The notes beneath the pieces are model-generated. The model was given only the letters and a program-made list of their open reading frames with translations, did no database searches and was not told the origin of the DNA. Both the position numbers and the translations under genes were made by a program. Shown one piece after another: positions 9,068 to 20,001 of a stretch of 20,001 bases of DNA (positions are counted from its first letter, which is position 1; every line of letters starts with the position of its first letter). The stretch spans positions 1 to 20,001 of the forward strand of contig JBHJMP010001270.1 in NCBI GenBank assembly GCA_043381765.1, written 5' to 3'. This DNA is from Collodictyon triciliatum. Lineage: Eukaryota > CRuMs.

Positions 9068-9343
9068 GAACTCTGGGAAGTAAAAATCAGGCCGCGAGTG
9101 GTCGATGCAAAAGAGTCATGAGTTGTCTGTCTTGTGAAGCTTTTTGAGTTTCTTGCTTGGGATCGTCTTGTGGAGTGAAAATGCCGAAACATGTCAAACA
9201 GAAAGCAAAGCGTCCAATGGATCAGAGTGATCAAATCAGACAAGTTGCGCAATACGAGACAGGCACTAAAGAAGGGCCGCACTCCATAGATTTCCTTCCG
9301 ACAGAGGCTGCATTATTCCCGGCAATAAGTCTAGCTTCGCTCG
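9068..9343. promoter_or_regulatory. Shared divergent promoter region, ankyrin gene / VPS39
   Basis: Only 276 bases separate the ankyrin gene's ATG (minus, 9067) from the preferred VPS39 start (plus, 9344), so both promoters must lie within or overlap this stretch. It is less AT-rich than its surroundings. A plus-strand frame from ATG 9181 stays open to the first VPS39 intron and could add about 59 residues to VPS39 if a donor at 9358 is used; otherwise it is leader sequence. No TATA-like element stands out. Confidence 0.45.
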
Positions 9344-9762
9344 ATGGTGGGTGCATTGTTTTCTTTTTCTTTTTCTTTTTCTTTTTCTTTTTCTTTTTCT
9401 TTTTCTTTTTCTTTTTCTTTTTCTTTTTCTTTTTCTTTTTCTTTTCTTTTCTTTTTCTTTTCTTTTCTTTTTTTTCTTTTCTTTTTCTTTTCTTTTCTTT
9501 TCTCTTCTTTTCTCTTCTCTTCTTTTCTTTTCTTTTCTTTTCTTTTCTTTTCTTTTCCTTTCTTTTCCTTTCTTTGATTTTCTTTTCTTTGATTTTCTTT
9601 TCTTTGATTTTCTTTTCTTTGATTTTCTTTCTTTCTTTTCTTTCTTTTCTTTCTTTCTTTTCTTTTCTTTCTTTCTTTTCTTTTCTTTCTTTCTTTTCTT
9701 TTCTTTTCTTTTCTTTTCTTTTTTTTCTCTTTTTTCTTTCCTTCTTTTCTTTTCTCTTCTTT

Positions 9763-9801
<39 letters not shown>

Positions 9802-9817
9802 TCTTTCATTCTTTCAT

Positions 9818-9913
<96 letters not shown>

Positions 9914-10556
9914 TCCACCTTTTTTATATACTTTCTACTTTTTTATTCTCTCATGCTGGAACCCAGGTGCACGCCTTTGACTTTTTGTGTGTTCTCGACA
10001 ATGCACAAGTTCGCATCCAGACAATGGACAACTGGGGTGAGATCTCATTCACATTTTACTCTTCCTTCAGAGTAATTGAAACCAAAATAAATATCTCAAA
10101 AGTATACTCATGATTTAAATAATCTCAATAACATAATTATTGAATTGTCACACTCATTAAATCAATATAATATCTTTCAAGGTGATCGACTGGTCATTAC
10201 CACTCCAGAAGGAGCCATCTTTTTGTACCAAGTTGTCGAGAGAGCAGGTTCTCGTGTGCTTCAAAATGAATTCTTCTGGATTCTTATAATAATAATAATT
10301 TTTTTTTTGGATTGTATCATATATTCATATATACCATTATATTTTCATGCTCTGTATTTGCACCTCGATTCTGTAACCCATTTGCACTGCGTTTTAACAG
10401 CACGGAAATAATCTTGTAAATTTCTTTAGCAAACAGAGATTATGTTCTCGAAGTAGCAGAAAGTTCTAGGTCTATCTTTAAGAAAGCCGTGCTTCATACT
10501 ATGGTGATGAGTGTCCGGCAGCTGGATATATTAATCGCTTTGTCTGGTTTGTCCTC

Positions 10557-10635
<79 letters not shown>

Positions 10636-13600
10636 TTTTAATTCTGCTACCTCTTTCCTATATCTTTTCTATCTCGATATGTTTTTCAAGAATTTCAGCA
10701 CTATATCACATTTTGGTTGACAACTTATATATCTTAATAGAACTATGCGTTCTGTGAGATTTAATAACATAACATCATCAATATCCATCGCAGGTGATGG
10801 TATCATCAACTTGATAAAACTTCCCAGTCTTTCTCTGATATTTGCATCAAACAAAGCCCGCGGAGCCAGCTATCTTGACTGCAAAGCATGTTTCACCAGC
10901 AAATATCATTTACTCTCGCCTTGAAGATGTGTCTTATCCGGTATGCGCAAAATAATGATAATTGTACTAATTAATCAATACCTAATTAGATCGAAGAGTC
11001 TGGAAGAATTTCTATAGCTGCTGTAGTTAAAAAGAAGCTATGCTTGTTGACTTATGCATCAGGAGACAAGGATTTGAATGAAACAAAGGTAACTGTCCAT
11101 CGGCTTCTCCTATTCTTGTTGAAATGATTAATTTTACATCGCCATGAATTTGAACACAGTAAAAAAAAAAAAACTTCTTTCTCGCCCAAAAAAAGTGCAT
11201 ACAACTGTCCTGATAGAAACTCATTGGTACAGGAGTTTGCTTTGCCAGATACTCCTAAGGTGTTGAAGTGGTGCGGAAACTCAATATACATGGGATTTAA
11301 ACGAGAGTATTCTCTTTTGAACATACAGTCTGGCTTCATCACCGAGGTATGTTTCAATATGTTTCAATACGTGTACTTTATTTCAATTCATCATGCTACT
11401 GATTGTTTAATGTATGAAAGTTTGACTGTAAATTACAAAAGCCTTCGCTCTGTTTGCTTAATGGATTGCCCTTATTTAGCTATTTCCTATGGGGAAAACA
11501 GGTGGTCCATTTATAACGTCATTCCCAAATGATGACGTGCTTCTAGGAAAGGACAATATCCCTTTGACTTTTTTTTTTTTACTATTTATTTTTGTTCAAT
11601 TTTTTTTATTAATTTTTCTTCTCTTAATTAACCATCAAATCCTTTTTTTGTCGAGAATAATTTCCATAATTTATTATTATGTCAAACAAAAGTTAGGAGT
11701 AAAGCCGATTTAAATCAATTTTATTGTCTTCTTGCATCATCCTTTTAATTCAACAATATGAGTATTGCCTCTTAACGAGCCTCAAATGTGTCGATTTTCT
11801 ACGGAACAGACGGAAAGCCGACGAAAAAATTTGGGCTTAGTTGGAGTGAAATCCCGCAGGATATTGGTCTTGAATCAAATACAATCATTCAAATTGTGTT
11901 GAACATAGTAAAATAACTGGAATATATTGCAATATATTTTCATTTTTTTTAATGTTTTTTTGTATACCTTCTCAAAAATATCGCTAATTTAGTATGTTCC
12001 GATCCATATGTTCTTGGAGCTCTTCCTAAATATCTGGAAGTTCGCCGCCTAGAGGGCGTTGGAATGGTTCAATCGGTTCAGATTAAGGCATTCAGAATAG
12101 TGCGCACGAGAAATGGCGGTATTTTTGCAGCTTCTCCCATGGTTGTTTGGCGCTTGCTGCCTGTCCCACTCAGCGCACAAATTGAACAGATGGCGTCCGA
12201 AAAGGATTTTGAGGAAGCAATCAAACTGGCGGAAAAATTAACGCGAGAGGACCCCGATAACAAAGAAATAGTAATTTCTCTCTACTACTCTTTTATTATT
12301 CTCTTATTATTTATTCAGTTACGTGCCGAACGATTCAAACCATATGTAGACCATCGAATATGTAATATATATTTATAAGTAGATGTGATATTCACCTTTT
12401 GTATTTAAAGTTTAGATAAAAATGCGTCGACGTTTCTATTTTACAATTTTCACATTCACCTTCACGCTAACTTGAAACTTTTTATTGTAAGGCTGAAAAA
12501 ATCAAGAGCATTCATTGGAAATATGCAATTCATACTCTACAAAGGCGAGACTATAGAAATGCAATGGACCACTTCCTTTTGGTAATATGACCCCAATTTA
12601 CAAACAACTGAAACAGTTTACAATTTTTATTCTTTTTTGAATATATTCACACATTCCTTTCTCCCCTTCCCCTTCATTCTTTTGTTATCATATCAATTTT
12701 ATTCTTATTGTATGTGTCTCTTACTGTTTTTGTGTGTCTCAATCGAGAGAGGGCCGTAGTGAATTATAAACTTATTTATTATCCTAAAACTCTGATTGCT
12801 TTTCGTCATGCAGTCTGCTGAGGACCCTCAGTATCTTCTTTTATTATTTCCTGACGTTTTACCAGCTGACCTGAAGCCTACAATTGCGCAACATCCCGAC
12901 CTTCGCGGATTTTGTAATGATTTTACAGTATATACTACCCATAGTTACTTAAATTAAAACACGCAGATATAAGCCTTCTTTGCCCTTCTCCCCATAGGAT
13001 TTGATGGAGAGAGAGGGGGAAAAAGGGAGACTGACACAAAATTACATTCTAGTTTTGGAACGGGGTGAATATGACAAAGCCCTATCTGATTTTGTCGGAT
13101 ACCTTGCTGCTATTAGAAAGTCACGCCAATCAAACTTATCTGCATCTGTCAGACAACAAGTAGATACCGCACTTTTACATGGTAATGAATTCACGAATGT
13201 TGGATTCTATAGTGCAAATATTGATTATCATTCCTGGCAATACATATAATTATGAAAATAATATAAATGTAAAAATACTTTAAAAAATTATTGGGCATCG
13301 TCTTGCATACCTTTCACACGACTTGTACCTCCTTGAATTAGGATACTTGCATACAAACGAAAACCTGGTTTCTCATCTTCTTCGGTTGCCAAATAACTGC
13401 CATGTGGAAGAGAGTGAAAAAATGCTGAATAAGCTCAAGGTTGGCAACCATTTACTTTGTTCCTGAGATAAATCAAGCAAATGATAATTGCTACCGTATA
13501 TAAATACATTAGAAACATGCTGAGTTGATACTTCTCTACAAAGGAAAAAATAAACATGAAAAGGCTCTTCAACAATTACAAAAGTATTTAATTCATTAAA

Positions 13601-14654
13601 ATAGAATTTTAATTTATTTTCTGTTTTTGAACTTAAAGTATAATAATGAATCGAGGCCATTAGACGAATCACTTTTAAGCATATTATTCCTTATTCGTAT
13701 TATTGCTTTTTCTTAAAATAAAAATATATTGATCGATGAAAAAAAAATGAAGATGGGGACAACCTGATGGGCCTCTTCCTGGGCCCGATTATACTATAAA
13801 ATATTTAAAGGATTTGACAGCTGAGAATACGAAGCTTATACTGGAATTCTCAAAGTGCATTTTTTGTACATCAACTTTACTTTGCAGCACAATACCCAGT
13901 ATTTTAAATTCAGTATCCCTGTATTGTTTCAATTTGAGTCTATCATTTACGGTCTCTCCATCCCAGTTCTAACCTTCCTTTATCGATTCATTGTTACATG
14001 TCTATTTATTAATATATAAAGATGGGTTCTCACTTCGCACCCTGACAAGGCTATTGAGGTTTTGTTTAGTCTATTTAAGAGACTTGAATCGATTCACGAT
14101 AAGAATTCTAACTTTTTTTTTGATTCAATGCCTTTGCTACAGATATTCATATCCGAATTTCCTGAAGACCAGCAGCCAAGTGTCCCACGCGAACAAGTTG
14201 TCACGCATCTGCAAGGCCATGCACCTCAGGTATATGACAGTAAAATAACAGCGTGTGTGATGAATATTATTCTGTCAACAACTTTCCATCGGTAATCAAG
14301 GATCGATTAGTATTTCAAACTGTGTCATGTATTTTAATACAATTTCCCTTCCTATAGCACGTAATCACATTTTTGGAACATGTCATTAACTCATGTGGTG
14401 AAAAAGGACCCGAGTTTCACAATGGTATTGATTTGAATTCATCTATTGATCAAAAAAAAATATCGCTACTTCGTTATCACTTTGTGCGTTGTATCTGACT
14501 CTTTGTGTGCCTTTATTCACGCCTTATTATTGATAGAATTGATTAGTAGCTATTTGCAACAGTATACTCGCTACGTTCGAGAGAAACCAGAACTCGGTAA
14601 GTTTTCGACAGTATCTTTAACACCAAAGTATATTGGTGTTATTTGCGACAGTGC

Positions 14655-14752
<98 letters not shown>

Positions 14753-16311
14753 GCAACGCGTCATATTTTTTTTCTACAATTTTTCTAGCTGAAGCAGTCC
14801 GCAGGAAACTCCTAGCATTCCTTGAGTCATCCAAGTATTACAACTCAGAAAAGATGCTCAGTCGCTTTCCTCCGAAAGGTTTTAATATTTAATATACTGG
14901 CATAATAGAGGGGTTAATGTGAGACAATATCGTATTGTCACAAATTCTTTTTTTCTTTTTTTTTCTTTTTTCTTTTTTTTCATTTTTTTTTTCAGAACTT
15001 CACCACGAGCGTGCATTGCTTTTAAGTCGGATTGGGCGTCACAGCCAGGCCCTTGAAATATTTGCACATCATATAAATGATCCGATTAAGGCAGTTGAGT
15101 ATGTTTTCTTATTTATTTATTTTTTGGCATCCAAAAGGCTCTTAAAAATAGAAGTGCAACATTTTGAAGACATAAATAATTTTTATTTTAATTTACCTTT
15201 GGTTACTTACTTTACATCGCGCACAATAGATATTGTGCCAAGTACTACAACCCGGATACAGAAGAAGGGCGAGATGTCTACCTTTCTCTGCTGCAAGTAT
15301 ATCTTCAGCCACCAGGAGGAAAATCCCCCATGATTCGACCAGCCCTTCAGCTCTTGGATGAGCATTTTTGCGAGATAGATACATCAAAGGTTTCAAATCA
15401 TAACTCTATAATATGATTACGTCGCAGAAATACTTTTATTTGTCTATTTTCTTTTCACTACTAGACTGATAACTATTTTTCTTTGCTTAAAGTCTCTAGT
15501 TTACTTTAATAATAATTCGTGTGGTTTTATCTCTGTGATGTAGGCCCTTGAACTTCTACCTCCCAACATTTCGATATCTGACCTTCTTCCGTTCTTTGAG
15601 GTATTAATGATATTATTATTGCCTCATATACCATATACATACAAAAAAAAAACCTACATTCGTCTCCATTTTAATCCCCTTTATTTTTTATTACACGATT
15701 CAATCATTTGTGTATATGTTTTTCTACTGCATTATAAGTTCTGATTTCGCAGGCTATTCTCCGTGATGAAAGTCGTTCAAGAAGAGAAAATCAAATTGTC
15801 CGGAACATTCACAAATCAGAAAATATTCAAGTAAATTTTTTTGATTAATTTATTTAATTCGGTTCTTCTCTATTTAAGTATTTAATTATCATTAAAGGGC
15901 ATCAAATTGTGACGGTCTTATTTATTTTGGTTTCTCAACAATTTACTGAGAGAAAACCAGAGGCCTGTCCGCTTATACTATATCTTGAGTTCATGTTAAC
16001 CTGGATGTCTCTTTGTTTCTTTTCAGATCCGAGAGCAACTCATCCGCACACGCCTCCCTGTCGTGAAAGTTACAGAAGACTTGTCATGTTCTGTTTGCAA
16101 GCGTCGGATTTGGCCCAGGTACCCACTAAGTCTAGAACACTTAGTTTTTTTTCCTTTTTCTTATTTACTTCTATTGCAATACATCGCACTCATAATGAAC
16201 CTTTCAAGTGCCTTCTATCGTTACCCAAATGGCACTGTTGTCCACTTCGGCTGCTGCAAAGACAAGCACATTTGCCCTAAGACAGGCATCGATTTCTCAA
16301 ACCTCGATTAA
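9344..16311 (+). CDS. VPS39: VPS39/Vam6, HOPS tethering complex subunit, 26 exons
   Basis: Exons: 9344-9346, 9967-10036, 10182-10247, 10430-10546, 10794-10940, 10990-11088, 11233-11346, 11480-11555, 11786-11866, 11993-12270, 12492-12581, 12814-12927, 12998-13181, 13342-13439, 13513-13583, 13753-13854, 14022-14229, 14358-14424, 14537-14596, 14789-14878, 14996-15098, 15230-15389, 15544-15600, 15753-15830, 16027-16118, 16209-16311 (TAA). Phases agree throughout apart from one extra base in the fifth exon. The product is about 908 residues, close to the family's 875-890. An N-terminal citron-homology (CNH) propeller (KARGAS, GFKREYSLL, WRLLPVPL) is followed by a helical clathrin-like repeat solenoid (EKALQ, HERALLLSRIG, DVYLSLLQVYL) and a C-terminal zinc-binding tip with C865, C868, H887 and C890/C891 around RYPNGTVVH. 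VPS39 links Rab7/Ypt7 membranes to HOPS for vacuole and late-endosome fusion. TGFBRAP1/VPS3 shares this plan; N- and C-terminal matches favour VPS39. The start is uncertain: a lone ATG exon or an N-terminal extension from 9181. Confidence 0.95.
9359..9925. repeat. 567-base near-pure pyrimidine tract filling VPS39 intron 1
   Basis: The plus strand is C/T only for 217 bases (9359-9575), then continues with few interruptions to 9925. Sub-blocks in order: TTTTTC units; mixed TTTTC units; four copies of a 15-base block containing GATTTTC (near 9576-9625); TTTC/TTTTC mixtures; and a long TTTC array up to about 9915 with two ATTC variants. It occupies nearly all of the 620-base first intron, directly after the donor. 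Apparent frames through it encode only phenylalanine, leucine and serine (plus) or lysine, glutamate and arginine (minus) and are not genes. Confidence 0.97.
10557..10640. repeat. (TTTA)n microsatellite in VPS39 intron 4
   Basis: About 21 tandem TTTA/ATTT units lie just after the GTTTGT donor of the exon ending at 10546. They are confined to the intron and do not reach either splice site. Confidence 0.96.
11556..11785 (+). other. Putative U12-type AT-AA intron in VPS39
   Basis: Joining 11555 to 11786 restores a 27-residue segment (GKDN to WSEIP) that lines up without gaps against the remembered human VPS39 segment, and keeps phase 1 on both sides. No GT-AG or GC-AG pair does this: the in-frame downstream donors have the wrong phase and both acceptor AGs need phase 1. 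The intron starts ATATCCCTTT, close to the U12 donor consensus ATATCCTTT. It ends in AA, with CTTAAC, the core of the U12 branch-site consensus, ten bases before the end. Ambiguous breakpoints one base to the left or up to two to the right also give no GT-AG intron. Confidence 0.65.
14657..14750. repeat. (AC)47 dinucleotide repeat in VPS39 intron 19
   Basis: Ninety-four bases of uninterrupted AC lie between the exon ending at 14596 and the one starting at 14789. The left flank is GTGCTA and the right flank AAGCAACG. The repeat sits about 40 bases before the acceptor, close enough to affect branch-site or polypyrimidine recognition if it varies in length. Confidence 0.98.
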
Positions 16312-17347
16312 TAGCGATACAGTCTCATCAAATCCTCAAAAAAAGATTTATTCGATTTTATTTCCTTTTTTCTTGCCGAAGTTTTCCTTTTTTATTCCAT
16401 TTTTTCTGCTTCACTTCTGAAAGAATTATTGATGTCCAACAAATGAACAGGTGGCGGGTTAAAACTCCCGACAACAAAATACAGTTTGATTTTACTCCTA
16501 ATTTCTTTGTTCTGGTCATCAGACCCATTTTGTCGGTGTCCATATCGATTGCTCCTTCAACCCGAAGAAAAACAATTCATGACTCAGACCAACAACTCCG
16601 AAATAACCCTTACCATATTATAATAACACCAAATATGTTCAAAAAAAAAACACCAGGAAGGTTAAACATCGTCATTCAAAATAGTACCCAGCTGCTTATG
16701 GAGTTGTTTACAAGATTAGATAACATCCATTCGACTGGGAGGGAGGGAGAGAGGAACAAAAATAGCGTTTTTCGTCATTTAGTTTTTGGCTGCTTATTAT
16801 CTTTGTCTTTGTGTGTTCAAGCTGTTTTCTAGCTTACATATAGTATATTACTATATCTTTATTTTCCATCTCGACTCCCCCATTATACTTTGAACTACGG
16901 TACCTAGGCTCATTATTTATTGGGAATCCTTGCTTTCGAATTCCTCTGCCACTGCGTTCATCGCTGGGCAATCATCCTCGCGCGACATGTGCAGAGAACG
17001 CTCGTTTTCGTGGAACAACTCACTTTCCAATCAACCTATCCTGTTTCCCTGCAAAGACACTTGAGACGAATCAAATTAAGACACGATTTGGATTATCCCG
17101 TCACCACCGTTCGCATTGACGCCGACCGCAGCCCTTTGCTTGCTTGCTTGCTTGCCATCACGCTGCCACACAAAGCACACGCCACAACCACAGAAACCTA
17201 AAGGGCGGGAGTTCTGGTTGCACATACCTTATTTGGGCACATAGAAACAAACAGCGCCGAAGAACGAAGCACATCGCAAAGCACAAAGGCCAACTCGTTT
17301 TTTTAGGCGCACCGACTACAGAGAATCGGCCGCACTCGACAAGAAAA
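16312..17347. other. Intergenic region between VPS39 and tectonic
   Basis: The two plus-strand genes are about 1 kb apart. The left part should hold the VPS39 3' untranslated region. Two plus-strand frames stay open here (16443-16832, 129 codons, and 16920-17201, 93 codons), but neither resembles a family I know, and neither shows convincing splice signals to the neighbours. A short (TTGC)n run lies near 17133-17155. The stretch from about 16900 to 17340 is noticeably richer in G and C than the introns and is probably the tectonic promoter. No clear X-box (RFX site) was found, although GGTTGC occurs near 17216. Confidence 0.5.
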
Positions 17348-19836
<2,489 letters not shown>

Positions 19837-19896
19837 GTATATGCTCTTGTATAAAGTTGAATGGCTCTAAGAGGATGAAATTTGACTGCACCTGTC

Positions 19897-20001
<105 letters not shown>

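Noticed and set aside
9231-9980. Phe/Ser/Leu-rich and Lys/Glu-rich frames of 77-300 codons
   Set aside because: Products of the pyrimidine tract in VPS39 intron 1. Only the VHAFDFLCVLD piece at the right end is real, as the second VPS39 exon.
14571-14892. Poly-Thr/His and poly-Cys/Val frames over the AC repeat
   Set aside because: Composition artefacts of (AC)47 inside VPS39 intron 19.
16443-16832. 129-codon plus-strand frame downstream of VPS39
   Set aside because: No family resemblance, low-complexity composition in places, and the VPS39 stop and zinc-binding tip before it are complete. Possibly 3' untranslated sequence or chance.
16920-17201. 93-codon plus-strand frame upstream of tectonic
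   Set aside because: GC-richer promoter-like DNA with no recognisable motif; the tectonic signal peptide starts cleanly at 17348.

Overview
The window is nuclear DNA from a eukaryote. The genes are split by many short introns, nearly all GT-AG, start at ATG and end at TGA, TAG and TAA, so the standard code fits. The DNA is AT-rich and loaded with long simple repeats. A tectonic gene (ciliary transition zone) implies an organism with cilia or flagella. Together with clearly recognisable VPS39 and TMEM18 genes and a very large WD40/cysteine-rich membrane protein, this suggests a zoosporic fungus or another unicellular opisthokont; that placement is inference.

Layout, left to right. (1) Position 1 to about 1.3 kb: a CATA microsatellite, a short two-exon TMEM18-like gene on the plus strand, and a 267-base all-purine tract. 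(2) 1348-6237, minus strand: one uninterrupted 1629-residue reading frame with an N-terminal hydrophobic segment, about 14 WD40 repeats, about two dozen GCC2/GCC3-type cysteine modules and about eight C-terminal membrane segments. (3) 6.2-9.1 kb, minus strand: the leader of that gene with an upstream ORF, a possible five-exon gene of unknown function, and a four-exon 144-residue ankyrin-repeat gene. (4) 9.3-16.3 kb, plus strand: a 26-exon gene for VPS39/Vam6, the HOPS tethering subunit, reconstructed exon by exon to about 908 residues. Its first intron is almost wholly pyrimidine, one intron lacks GT-AG ends and looks like a minor-spliceosome (U12, AT-AA) intron, and one exon carries a one-base frame break. 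(5) 16.3-17.3 kb: intergenic. (6) 17.3 kb to the end, plus strand: the first nine exons of a tectonic gene, running off the window inside an ATT microsatellite.

The neighbours do not form an obvious pathway. VPS39 works at the vacuole/late endosome, tectonic at the base of the cilium, TMEM18 at the nuclear envelope, and the WD40/cysteine-rich protein probably at the cell surface or in the secretory pathway. There are no CRISPR arrays, operons, tRNA or rRNA genes, and no transposon that I can recognise. Exon boundaries were worked out by hand from reading-frame phase, splice dinucleotides and remembered family conservation, without any database search.
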